From NCBI GenBank assembly GCA_029245395.1, contig JAQWPL010000029.1, forward strand, positions 186,001 to 250,000: 64,000 nucleotides of DNA, in the 5' to 3' direction. The notes under the pieces were generated by a model. It saw only the letters and a list, made by a program, of their open reading frames with translations, made no database searches and was not told where the DNA came from. Numbering within the stretch: position 1 is the first letter of the stretch; every line of letters starts with the position of its first letter. Shown piece by piece: positions 8,913 through 17,790 of the stretch. Source of the stretch: Gammaproteobacteria bacterium. Its GTDB lineage: Bacteria > Pseudomonadota > Gammaproteobacteria > Pseudomonadales > Pseudohongiellaceae. A program made the translations under genes and the position numbers.

Positions 8913-8982
8913 GTTGATCCCTTAAACTTTTTGTTTTTTGGCGTTGTTTTTTTCCGCCAGTAACTATTCTTCAATTGTTTTC

Positions 8983-9022
8983 TTTTATCCTTTTATCCTT
9001 TTATCCTTTTACTCTTTTATCC
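8983..9022. repeat. Five tandem 8-bp units (ttttatcc)
   Basis: Units at 8983, 8991, 8999 and 9015 are perfect, and the one at 9007 reads ttttactc. The array fills most of the gap between the ThDP enzyme stop (9033) and the Nramp-like gene. On the transcribed strand it reads GGATAAAA repeated, so each unit carries a GGA core that slightly resembles a ribosome binding site. Copy number could vary by slippage. Confidence 0.9.
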
Positions 9023-9032
9023 TGTTTAAAAT

Positions 9033-10685
9033 CTATTTCCCGTAACTGGAGTAATGCAGCGACATATCCAGTTCCTTACAGGTAATAAATTCCAGCAAGA
9101 CTGCCTGGCCATTTTCTGTTGCTTCGATGCCTCTCTTCAAGGCGGCAACTATATCCTTCGGGTCAGTAATCCTTTCTCCATATCCACCGAAGGCTTTAGC
9201 CATGTCAGCATAATCCCCGCCGATATCAGTGGACCGATATTTTTCCGTGGACACTTCCATGATAGGCAGCTCCATCGCCATACAAAAATTATTAAACAAA
9301 ATGGAGAGAATGGGAATGCGCTCACGTACAGCCGTTTCAAAATCCATACCCGTAAAACCGATTGCTGCATCACCCCACACATTAATGCAAAGGTGATCCG
9401 GCTTCGCTAACTTGGCTCCCATGACAAGAGGTAGTCCGTAACCCAGTTGCGTAGTTTTACCCCAACCTATATACGATAAAGGCGCTTCACTTTCCCAGAA
9501 TGGCACCAGTTGATCGCGGGGGCTCCCGGCATCATGGGTGATAATCACCTTCTGTTTGTCCACAAGTTTGTTCAATTCATGAATCACCCGATAAGGGGTC
9601 ATGGGTTCCTGCTCGGAAGTAAGCTTGGGCAACCATTGCGCCATCCACGCATCCTTCACTGTCTTGATATCTGCCGGAGTGGACTCCTTCCTCGATTCTG
9701 CCTTGCCAAGATCCAGCGTTTTCAATTCATCCAGTAAGGCGCGCAAGGTCAGTTTCGCATCCCCAATAAGCCCCAGTTCTGCCGGCACATCCTTGTTCAG
9801 GTCCATGGGGTCCAGCGTGGCATGAATAACTTTTTTATTATCCGGCATGCGCGTGCCAAAAGAAGTGAGCGCAAAACTACAGCCGATACCAAAAATTAAA
9901 TCTGCCTCGTTGAGAAAATGGTAAACCGCTTTTGGCGTCGCGTGACCACCCGACCCAATACTCAGAGGATGGGTTTCATTGAAAGTGCTTTTACCTTCCA
10001 GGCTAGTAGTCACCGGCGCATTCAGCAGCTCGGCAATTTCCTTGAGTTCATCCCAGGCCTTGGCGTAGTTAATGCCCTGCCCTGCATAAATGACAGGCCT
10101 GTCCGCTTCTGTCAGCGCCTTTGCCGCGGCTTTTACAGCATCGCTTTCAGGTGCAAATTTTGTTTTGTAGCTGGGCACATACCCGGAAATATCAGCCTCT
10201 TCCTTGCAGGTATCCCAGGGGATTTCCACCAGAACTGGTCCTGGCCTGCCATTGCGCAGTTGAGCGAAGGCCCGGCGCATAACGTTGGCAACTTCTTCAC
10301 CTGAAGTTAAGGGTTCCGCCCACTTGGTAATGTGCTTCATGTTTAGTGTGGAATTAAAGTTCGGGTAGTAGTGAGCCTGTTTACGGTCATAACCGGCAGG
10401 CATAATAAGCACAGGTACCGACTCACCGAAGGCTTGGGCAACACCGCCAAAAGAATTCTCGGCTCCAGGGCCATGCTGCATGACAAACACACCGATTTCG
10501 TCACCTGATGTCATTCTGCTGTAGGCATCGGCCATATGCACACCGGTTCTTTCCTGACGCACGATAATGGTACGGATATTTTCGGCTGCTGCGGCTTCTA
10601 TGATCGGATTTAGAGGATAGGCGAATAAATATTTTACGCCCTCGGCTTTTAAAATCTTCGCGATGGCGGTTGGGACTAACATCAA
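9033..10685 (-). CDS. ThDP-dependent enzyme, acetolactate synthase/oxalyl-CoA decarboxylase-like
   Basis: The 550-residue product has the three-domain layout of the acetolactate synthase/pyruvate oxidase/decarboxylase family. The N-terminal pyrimidine-binding domain has the catalytic Glu in VRQERTGVHMADAYSR. The central domain follows (DRPVIYAGQGINYAKA). The C-terminal pyrophosphate-binding domain has the GD...NN motif (WGDAAIGFTGMDFETA to FNN). These enzymes cleave or form C-C bonds next to a carbonyl using thiamine diphosphate. The neighbouring OFA carrier hints at oxalate or another short carboxylate as substrate, but no formyl-CoA:oxalate CoA-transferase is visible. An acetolactate-synthase small subunit is also absent, so biosynthetic valine/isoleucine use is unlikely. 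The operon order would be this gene, the Nramp-like carrier, then the MFS carrier. Confidence 0.82.
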   Translation of the reverse strand: MMLVPTAIAKILKAEGVKYLFAYPLNPIIEAAAAENIRTIIVRQERTGVHMADAYSRMTSGDEIGVFVMQHGPGAENSFGGVAQAFGESVPVLIMPAGYDRKQAHYYPNFNSTLNMKHITKWAEPLTSGEEVANVMRRAFAQLRNGRPGPVLVEIPWDTCKEEADISGYVPSYKTKFAPESDAVKAAAKALTEADRPVIYAGQGINYAKAWDELKEIAELLNAPVTTSLEGKSTFNETHPLSIGSGGHATPKAVYHFLNEADLIFGIGCSFALTSFGTRMPDNKKVIHATLDPMDLNKDVPAELGLIGDAKLTLRALLDELKTLDLGKAESRKESTPADIKTVKDAWMAQWLPKLTSEQEPMTPYRVIHELNKLVDKQKVIITHDAGSPRDQLVPFWESEAPLSYIGWGKTTQLGYGLPLVMGAKLAKPDHLCINVWGDAAIGFTGMDFETAVRERIPILSILFNNFCMAMELPIMEVSTEKYRSTDIGGDYADMAKAFGGYGERITDPKDIVAALKRGIEATENGQAVLLEFITCKELDMSLHYSSYGK

Positions 10686-11204
10686 CTGCTTCCTTTATTA
10701 CTTAAAAAACAATTCGCCATTATTCAACAAAAACTGGCGTAGCGATAGCTGCGCCTGCCATTGCATACATTATTCAATTGGCATTATTGTTGGCGATTTC
10801 TACCAACGACTGGTAGAAGAGAGCGCCACCATGACCCCTAACGACTTGCTGCACTTCAAGCCTTAGTGCCTGAGCAGTCGCAAACAGGGCAAGAGCATCA
10901 GGACCCGGGCATGCGCACAAGGCGGCAACAATGTGGCAGGATAATGAAGATTCCATTGGTTTATTGTAGGTTCAGACACGGGGATGGTATTTTTTTTACA
11001 AACATGATTATATGTCTCCCCCTCGCTAGGAAAGCAGTAATATCAGGGGTTTGGAAGGAAGCGCTAATTTTTTTCCACCCAAAATCAGCTTGCATAAGTT
11101 GTTGAATTGCGATCAATACCTGTAGCAGGAATAAACTCACAATGAATCGGATAAATTATGGTCTTATCCATAATTGGTAGTCATTCAAAATACAGCCTGT
11201 CAGC
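10686..11204. other. 519-bp divergent intergenic region
   Basis: This is the space between the divergently read ThDP gene and the MoxR/VWA operon, so it should contain promoters for both. I find no convincing gene. A short minus-strand ORF (10774-10956) has no ribosome binding site and no family resemblance. The one structured element is the hairpin listed at 10791-10828. The stretch 10960-11110 is AT-rich with long T-runs and is the likeliest place for the operon promoter, but I cannot name -35/-10 boxes with confidence. Confidence 0.6.
10791..10828. repeat. Two-part inverted repeat (hairpin)
   Basis: The inner stem ttctacca (10798-10805) pairs perfectly with tggtagaa (10811-10818) around a 5-base loop. 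The outer stem tggcg (10791-10795) pairs with cgcca (10824-10828) across a small internal bulge. There is no T-run, so it is more likely an operator or an RNA structure than a terminator. Confidence 0.7.
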
Positions 11205-13430
11205 ATGATTGAATTCTTCTTTAAATATCCCCTTTCAGTTTTCAACGACAGTGATTTCATTTTCGCCAGTGGCTGGCCTTTATGGGTGATGTTTGTTGCT
11301 GCCCTGGCCTTCCTGGTTATTATCTCTGTGCTGATGGTCAGACAGGCCGCAACGTTGCGCTGGCTGCAGCTTGGCACTATCGGTTTTTTACAATTTCTTA
11401 TGTTTACCCTGGTTCTTGTAGTCCTTTGGCAGCCTGCACTGGTATCAGAGCGTCTTCTGCAAGGTGAAAATGCCGTCGCTATCATGCTGGACACGTCTGG
11501 CAGTATGACGTTTAACGAAGGGGGGAATACGCGTATGGAGCAGGCACAGGCCCTGCTAACCCCGGACGCTCTTGAAGACATTAGTTCCATCTACAAAATT
11601 CTGCCTTACCGGTTTTCAGATTCCGCTAGTGAAATGGACTCCTTTGCCTTGCTACCTGAACCTGGTGAATCCACTAACCTTGGCCAGGCCATTACACAGA
11701 CCTTACGTCAGGCCAGCAGCTCTTCTCTTGGCGCCGTTATTCTCATCAGTGACGGCAGTGACAATAGCGGAGCCATCAGTCAGGCAGACCTGACAGAAAT
11801 TGCCGGTTATGGCGTGCCTATTCATGCTGTAGGCCTTGGTCGTGAAGATATTCCTGAAGATCTCGAGCTGACAGAAGTCAGCTTGCCTGAAAAAGCGCTG
11901 CCGGGTACTACTCTGACTGCACGTATAGGCGTACGTCATGACCAGGGGGGTACTGCAAGGGTCAAGGTTTATGATGGCGATACCTTTTTGACCACTGAAG
12001 AAATCATCCTTGGTGATGACCAGAATATGACTCTGGCTTTTGTGGATATTGAAGTTTCCGACCCCGGACAGCTTGACCTGCGTTTTACCCTGGACCCCAT
12101 TAATAATGAGAGCAATCTGGCAAATAATACCCGCGCACAGGTCGTGGACGTTGAGGAAAGCCGCTACAAAGTACTGTATGTGGAAGGGGAGCCACGCTGG
12201 GAATACAAATTCATGCAACGCGCCCTCAATGATGACCCCAGTATTCAGCTTTCTACATTACTAAAAGTTACTCCCAACAAATATTACCGGCAGGGCATTG
12301 AAAGCCAGGAACAATTGGAAAATGGCTTTCCTGAAGAGCGGACCGAATTATTCGACTATGATGCCCTGATCATCGGCAGTTTCAATGCGGCCGAGCTCAC
12401 AGCAGATCAACAGGAGATGATTCGGGATTTTGTCAGTGAACGCGGCGGCAGTTTGTTAATGCTGGGTGGTCTCAATGGCCTGGGTCTTGGCGGCTGGGGC
12501 GAATCAGTGGTGAATGAAGTCCTGCCCTCCAGATTGAACGCCGATCAGGCCGAATTTGTGAGAGAAAAATCTTTCGTTACCCTCACCGATAGCGGCAAGC
12601 TTGCGCCACTGCTGCAATTAAGCGGCAGCGAATTGGAAAACGAACGTATTTGGGCCGACCTGCCGGAAGTGGCCGACTATCAACAATTGGGGCCACTACG
12701 CCCTGCTGCCACAACGTTGCTGAATGTGAATGTAGACGGCCGCATGCAGCCGCTGCTTGTCACCCAGCCCTATGGACGCGGCCAGAGTTATATTCTGGCA
12801 ACAGGGGGTACCTGGCGTTGGCAAATGAGCCTACCGGTGGCAGACATGAGCCATGAAACATTTTGGCGTCAGCTTACTCGGGCACTCGTGGCCAACTCAC
12901 CCCGTCCTTTTGAATTAAGCAGCCGTGTCGACACCGAGGAAATCAAAGTACGCGCCGAACTACGGGATCCCGAATCGGAAGAAAATCAGGGGCTAGCTAT
13001 TTCCGCCGTTGTATCTTCGGAAAATAATGATGTCGTCACCCTGGAATTATTACCGATCACTGGCCAGCCAGGCGTTTATGAAGCCAGCTTTTCTCCAAAT
13101 GAGACCGGGTTGTACAGCATAGAAGCTATTTCGCGCGTTGGTGAAAATCTGGTGGGCTCTTCTACAACTGCAGTGCGCTATGACCAGGGCCAGGAAATTT
13201 TCAACGTTCGCCAGAATCGTCAGCTACTTGAAAGGGTTGCAGAGATCACAGGTGGGCAATATTGGACAGTAGAGGAATGGAATGAAATTCCGGAAGCCAT
13301 TTCCTTCTCCACGGCAGGTATCACCGAACAGCAGATCAGCTTCCTGTGGGATGCGCCTTTCTTTTTCTTCCTGCTTGTTCTGTTGAAAACGATGGAGTGG
13401 CTACTGCGCCGGCATTGGCGAACCATCTAG
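11205..13430 (+). CDS. Membrane protein with VWA and glutamine-amidotransferase-like domains
   Basis: This 741-residue protein is the first gene of the MoxR/VWA operon. Two N-terminal helices (about residues 26-46 and 56-76) precede a von Willebrand factor A domain with a complete MIDAS: DTSGS, a Thr in ESTNLG, and ISDGSDNSG. Beta-rich, CARDB-like sequence follows. A class I glutamine-amidotransferase-like fold then starts at YKVLYVEGEPRWEYKF and includes DYDALIIGSF and GGSLLMLGG; it has no catalytic Cys triad, as is usual for this architecture. A last helix (FLWDAPFFFFLLVLLK) lies at the C-terminus. The large middle part should be periplasmic. Such proteins accompany MoxR ATPases and are thought to help assemble or activate envelope complexes; the exact client is unknown. 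Confidence 0.86.
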   Translation: MIEFFFKYPLSVFNDSDFIFASGWPLWVMFVAALAFLVIISVLMVRQAATLRWLQLGTIGFLQFLMFTLVLVVLWQPALVSERLLQGENAVAIMLDTSGSMTFNEGGNTRMEQAQALLTPDALEDISSIYKILPYRFSDSASEMDSFALLPEPGESTNLGQAITQTLRQASSSSLGAVILISDGSDNSGAISQADLTEIAGYGVPIHAVGLGREDIPEDLELTEVSLPEKALPGTTLTARIGVRHDQGGTARVKVYDGDTFLTTEEIILGDDQNMTLAFVDIEVSDPGQLDLRFTLDPINNESNLANNTRAQVVDVEESRYKVLYVEGEPRWEYKFMQRALNDDPSIQLSTLLKVTPNKYYRQGIESQEQLENGFPEERTELFDYDALIIGSFNAAELTADQQEMIRDFVSERGGSLLMLGGLNGLGLGGWGESVVNEVLPSRLNADQAEFVREKSFVTLTDSGKLAPLLQLSGSELENERIWADLPEVADYQQLGPLRPAATTLLNVNVDGRMQPLLVTQPYGRGQSYILATGGTWRWQMSLPVADMSHETFWRQLTRALVANSPRPFELSSRVDTEEIKVRAELRDPESEENQGLAISAVVSSENNDVVTLELLPITGQPGVYEASFSPNETGLYSIEAISRVGENLVGSSTTAVRYDQGQEIFNVRQNRQLLERVAEITGGQYWTVEEWNEIPEAISFSTAGITEQQISFLWDAPFFFFLLVLLKTMEWLLRRHWRTI

Positions 13431-13445
13431 GAAATATATAAGTTC

Positions 13446-14390
13446 ATGTGCAAACGACTGCTTTTATTGCTTCTTTTATTACCTGTGCAAATGCTGCTGA
13501 CGCAGAACGTCCAGGCCGCCTTGCATGTAACCATCATTCAGGGTCTGGGAGGCATACCTCTGTTCGATGTCAGCTTTAACGACCAGCGCCATAAAATCCG
13601 TGAAGCTTCTGAAAGCATGACTGATGCAGCGCTGGTCTCCATCTTCAGCGGTGATGATGTCAGCCGTGAAAGTCTGTTAGCACATTTTGCGACGCTTGCC
13701 GAACGCATGAGTGAAGAAGATCGGGCTGCCATTTTTCTGATTGGTCACGGCAGTTACGATGGCGAACAGTACAAATTCAATATTCCCGGGGTGGATATCA
13801 CCGATACTGATCTTACTGACATCATGGACAGCCTGCCCGGACAAAATCATTTCCTGGTCAATACCTCCAGTTCCAGTGGCGTCATCCTGGAAAGTCTGGA
13901 AAATGACCAGCACATCATTATCACTGCAACTCGCAACGGCAATGAAAAAAACGCCACCGAATTTGGCAACTTTTTTGCCGAATCCCTGGCTAGCGACACA
14001 GCAGATATCAACAAGAACAATATAGTAAGCATCCAGGAAGCGTTTGATTTTGCCGAGCGCGGCGTCACCGAATTTTTTGAATCCCAGGGCAAGCTGGCTA
14101 CGGAACATGCCCAGATTCGTGGCAATGGTGCTGCCAGTTTCAGCCTCTCACGACTGGGTGGTCTGGAGACCTTCAATGAAGATCCTCGCATCAACACACT
14201 TTTGTCCCAACGTCTTGAACTGGATTCAGATATTGAAGCATTACAGCTGCGGCGCAACGAATATACCAATGCAGACTATATACAGCGTTTGCAGGCCCTG
14301 ATTCTGGAATCAGCCCAGGTCAGTGAGCAAATCGATGAGTTAAGTGAAGGTTCAGAGTTGGAGTTGGAGTCAGAGGTGGATGTTGACTAG
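13446..14390 (+). CDS. Exported caspase-like (C13/C14 fold) protein lacking the catalytic cysteine
   Basis: The 314-residue product starts with a Sec signal ending near VQA. The mature part has the layout of a caspase-type hydrolase: AIFLIGHGSYDG gives the His-Gly dyad (H101-G102). HFLVNTSSSSG then occupies the place of the usual D-x-C-x-S-G strand end. Ser142 sits where the Cys is expected, and the mature protein contains no cysteine at all. It is therefore either a pseudo-protease or a serine-using variant. The C-terminus (from about residue 245) is a charged helical, coiled-coil-like tail. It follows the VWA gene by 15 bp and overlaps the next gene by 11 bp, so translation is likely coupled. 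Confidence 0.74.
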   Translation: MCKRLLLLLLLLPVQMLLTQNVQAALHVTIIQGLGGIPLFDVSFNDQRHKIREASESMTDAALVSIFSGDDVSRESLLAHFATLAERMSEEDRAAIFLIGHGSYDGEQYKFNIPGVDITDTDLTDIMDSLPGQNHFLVNTSSSSGVILESLENDQHIIITATRNGNEKNATEFGNFFAESLASDTADINKNNIVSIQEAFDFAERGVTEFFESQGKLATEHAQIRGNGAASFSLSRLGGLETFNEDPRINTLLSQRLELDSDIEALQLRRNEYTNADYIQRLQALILESAQVSEQIDELSEGSELELESEVDVD

Positions 14391-16692
14391 ATCGACATTC
14401 CAGCATCTTCCTCCCAAATTTGTCCTGGCAGCCACTCTCCTGGTTGCTGTTTTTTCACAGAGCCTGTCCGCCAGAGATCATCCCTATCGCGCTCTTGATA
14501 ACGAAGAGCTGGCTGAATGTGATGCCTTTTACTGGAAAGGCCAGTCAATTGACGCAACTGCGTGTTACAACAACCTCTACACTTCGGCGCAACCTGCCCA
14601 CATTCGTGCTGAAGCGCTATGGGCACAGGATAACCTGCAGGGAGCAAATTCCCAGTTCCAGCAAGCCATCAATGATTTCCCCGAGAACCCCATGGTACGT
14701 GTCCGCTGGGGAGAGCTTTTCATGGAGACTTTCCAGTTCCAGGAGGCCTATACCCTGTTCAGTGAAGCCCTGGAGTTAGATCCAAACAATTCCTGGGCAC
14801 ATATTGGTGCAGCCTCTTCGCTGGCTGAAGGCGGTGACCCGGAAGTCCTGAATCAACACCTTAGCCAGGTTATGGATGAAGGCCTTGCACCTCATGGCGC
14901 CCGACTACGTGCCATGATGATGGCTGTCCGCTCTCTGCTGCGGCAGGACCTTTACCAGGAAGCGGAGAGTTCTCTTGAAGAAGCATTCGAGTTTGCCGAA
15001 GACAATAATCTACCAACGATGGAGCTCAAAGTACTGCGTGCAGCCCATGCTTTCATGACCCGGCAGGATCACCAGGCCTGGATTGACGCGGCTCTGGAAG
15101 AAAGTCCCAACTATGGGGATGCCTGGTTTATTCTCGGTTATCACGCCACCATCATTCGCCGCTATAAGGAAGCTGTTGAATTTTTTGAGCAGGCAGTAGC
15201 TCTACAGCCAACTCATTGGGAAGCCCACATCAACCTGGGCCAGAATCTTCTGCGCCTGAATGCTATCAACGATGCCATTGAACACGTCAACACTTCCTTT
15301 GAGGGCAACGCCTTTAATCCCATGACTGTCAACTTGCTGAGACTGCTGGATACCTTTAATGACGATTTCGTCACTGACAGCTATCCCAACCCGCCTGAGG
15401 GTCCATTACCCGAGCTCATTTTGCGGCTGCATGAAGATGAAAGAAATATCCTGAAACACTATGCCAGCAGACTGTCACAGGAAAGTATTGATCTCTACAA
15501 AGAACGTTACCGCTTCGAAACCAAAGAGCCGATCATTGTCGAGATTTATCCGAACCATGAAGATTTTATTGTCCGCTCCATCGGCATGCCGGGAGTTGGC
15601 TTGCTCGGAGTCACTTTTGGCTATCTCTTCGCCATGGATTCTCCTTCCGGCCATACTGAGCCAAGATATCACTGGGGTACGACCCTATGGCATGAAATGG
15701 CCCATGTCTTTACCCTGGAAGCCACCAGTCATTTCGTGCCACGCTGGTTTAGCGAAGGTGTTTCCGTCTTTGAAGAATGGCGCACTGGCCCGATACCCGG
15801 CCGCAAGATCCCAACCGAAGTATTGCGGGCGATGAGTGAAGACAAATTCCTGCCTATCTCTTTGCTTGACGACGGCTTCATGCGCCCGGATTACCAGGGG
15901 CAAGTTATCGTGTCCTATATGCAAGCTGGCCTGGTGTTTGATTTTATCGACCTTGAATATGGTTTCGACAAGATTGTTGACATGCTTTATCAGTTCAATG
16001 AAGGCACAACGCCTGTGGAGGCCATTGAAAAAAGTCTGGGCATTTCTGACAAGGATTTCGACCGTCACTTTAAACAGTTCATTGATATCGAATATGGCCC
16101 ACTGCTCGGCCGGCTTGATGTGTGGATGGAAGACATGCAAACCAGCTACCAGGCCCTACAAGAAGAAAAGTTTGAAGAAGCTATTGCTGCTGCTGAACGC
16201 GCCGCATTTACTTACCCGGATTACGTGGAAATCGACAGCCCCTATATTGTGATGGCAAGGGCTTACAGTACCCTGGAGAATAAGGAAGAGGAATTCAGGG
16301 CGGTGGAGACTTTTTGGCAAAAAGGCGGGTATCTGCCCAGCGCCCTGCTCTCCCTGGCTGATTTCTACCTGGAACGAGACATGAAAGCCGAAGCGGAAGC
16401 TGTCCTTGTTGATGTCTCTTATGCAGACCCCTTCCTGGAAGACCTGCATATCAAACTGGGCGATCTATACATGGATACGCAGCAGCCGGCAAATGCTCTA
16501 ATCGAGTATGAAGTTCTCCTGGCCCTGAATCCTCTGGATAAAGCGTCTGCAAATTATCGTATTGCCAATGCCTACAATGCGCTGGACAATGCTGACAAGA
16601 CCATGGAATACCTGATGACAGCTTTGGACATTGCGCCTCAATACCGGCCTGCCCAACAGTTGTTGCTGGAACTCAGCCGGACACAGAATTAA
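14380..16692 (+). CDS. Exported TPR protein with gluzincin-type metalloprotease domain
   Basis: I place the start at the ATG at 14380, inside the end of the preceding gene, because it gives a clean Sec signal (FVLAATLLVAVFSQSLSA). An ATG at 14344 is also open. The 770-residue product has N-terminal TPR units (AEALWAQDNLQGANSQFQQA, ALELDPNNSWAHIGAASS and others to about residue 330). A zinc protease domain follows with HEMAH at about residues 438-442 and a downstream Glu in RWFSEGVSVFEEW, the pattern of the peptidase MA (gluzincin) clan. More TPRs fill the last 200 residues. The protein is presumably periplasmic. TPRs suggest that it docks to other operon products and cleaves a bound client. 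Confidence 0.83.
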   Translation: MLTRSTFQHLPPKFVLAATLLVAVFSQSLSARDHPYRALDNEELAECDAFYWKGQSIDATACYNNLYTSAQPAHIRAEALWAQDNLQGANSQFQQAINDFPENPMVRVRWGELFMETFQFQEAYTLFSEALELDPNNSWAHIGAASSLAEGGDPEVLNQHLSQVMDEGLAPHGARLRAMMMAVRSLLRQDLYQEAESSLEEAFEFAEDNNLPTMELKVLRAAHAFMTRQDHQAWIDAALEESPNYGDAWFILGYHATIIRRYKEAVEFFEQAVALQPTHWEAHINLGQNLLRLNAINDAIEHVNTSFEGNAFNPMTVNLLRLLDTFNDDFVTDSYPNPPEGPLPELILRLHEDERNILKHYASRLSQESIDLYKERYRFETKEPIIVEIYPNHEDFIVRSIGMPGVGLLGVTFGYLFAMDSPSGHTEPRYHWGTTLWHEMAHVFTLEATSHFVPRWFSEGVSVFEEWRTGPIPGRKIPTEVLRAMSEDKFLPISLLDDGFMRPDYQGQVIVSYMQAGLVFDFIDLEYGFDKIVDMLYQFNEGTTPVEAIEKSLGISDKDFDRHFKQFIDIEYGPLLGRLDVWMEDMQTSYQALQEEKFEEAIAAAERAAFTYPDYVEIDSPYIVMARAYSTLENKEEEFRAVETFWQKGGYLPSALLSLADFYLERDMKAEAEAVLVDVSYADPFLEDLHIKLGDLYMDTQQPANALIEYEVLLALNPLDKASANYRIANAYNALDNADKTMEYLMTALDIAPQYRPAQQLLLELSRTQN

Positions 16693-16731
16693 CACCCTTA
16701 ATTAAAGACACAGTAACCATAGGAATGCATT

Positions 16732-17766
16732 ATGAGCGAAGAAGTCAGCAATGCCTTTGATACAGAAGAAACGCGCGAACTGGTCAAGTCTTTCCAGGCG
16801 GCCAATACTAATATCCGCGAACAGATTGCCAACACCATTATTGGTCAGTATGACATCGTGGATAGCCTGCTTATTACTTTATATGTAGGCGGCCATTGCC
16901 TGATCACAGGGATGCCAGGTACGGCAAAAACCCTGCTGGTTCATACCCTGGCATCTTCACTTGGCCTCACCTTCAAGCGAATCCAGTTTACGCCGGACCT
17001 GATGCCTACAGATATAACCGGTACCGACATGGTAGAAGAAAACCAGAGTACTGGAAAACGGGAATGGCGCTTTGTTGAAGGCCCGGTATTTACCAATGTG
17101 CTATTGGCCGATGAAATTAACCGGACACCGCCTAAAACACAAGCGGCCCTGCTGGAAGCCATGCAGGAAAAAACCGTCACTGTACGTGGTCAACTCCATG
17201 AACTGGACAAACCTTTTCTGGTGCTGGCAACACAGAACCCTATCGAACTCGAAGGCACTTACCCGCTACCGGAAGCCCAACTGGATCGATTTTTGTTTAA
17301 TGTCATCCTGGATTATTTGAGCCCGGAAGAAGAAGTGGCAGTAATCGAACGCTTCACCAAACGTGTAGGCATGCCAGAAGTGAAAGCATGTACAAGTAAC
17401 GAAGAAATCATCAAATTTCAATGGCTGGTACGCCAGGTACCCATTGCCGAATCCGTTACCCGTTATGCAGTGGATGTAGTCAGGGCAACACGCCCAACAG
17501 ATCCCCTTGCTACAGACATGATCAAGAAGTACATCAATTTCGGTTCCAGTATCCGCGCCTCGATGAACCTGGTGCTTTCTGCCAAAGCCCGAGCCCTCAT
17601 GGAAGGTCGCTATCATGTGACACCTGAGGATATTAAAGCCCTGGCACTGCCTATTTTGCGTCATCGTGTACTGCCTAACTACTATGCTGAATCCGATGGC
17701 GTCACGGTAGATGACATTCTTAACAGTATGTTGGACGATCTGGCTACACCGGCTGTTGCAGCCTGA
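16732..17766 (+). CDS. MoxR-family AAA+ ATPase
   Basis: This 344-residue cytoplasmic ATPase of the AAA_3 group has Walker A GMPGTAKT at residues 60-67 and Walker B LLADEINRTPP followed by AALLEAMQE. The sensor region LVLATQNPIELEGTYPLPEAQLDRF is diagnostic of MoxR proteins, and a C-terminal lid carries HRVLPNYYAE. MoxR ATPases act as chaperones together with VWA-domain partners, coupling ATP hydrolysis to insertion of cofactors or maturation of protein complexes. It is the central gene of this operon and lies 40 bp after the TPR-protease and 25 bp before the DUF58 gene. Confidence 0.95.
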   Translation: MSEEVSNAFDTEETRELVKSFQAANTNIREQIANTIIGQYDIVDSLLITLYVGGHCLITGMPGTAKTLLVHTLASSLGLTFKRIQFTPDLMPTDITGTDMVEENQSTGKREWRFVEGPVFTNVLLADEINRTPPKTQAALLEAMQEKTVTVRGQLHELDKPFLVLATQNPIELEGTYPLPEAQLDRFLFNVILDYLSPEEEVAVIERFTKRVGMPEVKACTSNEEIIKFQWLVRQVPIAESVTRYAVDVVRATRPTDPLATDMIKKYINFGSSIRASMNLVLSAKARALMEGRYHVTPEDIKALALPILRHRVLPNYYAESDGVTVDDILNSMLDDLATPAVAA

Positions 17767-17790
17767 CAGGCATAGTCTCCAGGAATTCCC

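Noticed and set aside
10774-10956. Short minus-strand ORF of 60 codons in the divergent intergenic region
   Set aside because: No ribosome binding site, no recognisable family and it contains the hairpin; not called a gene.
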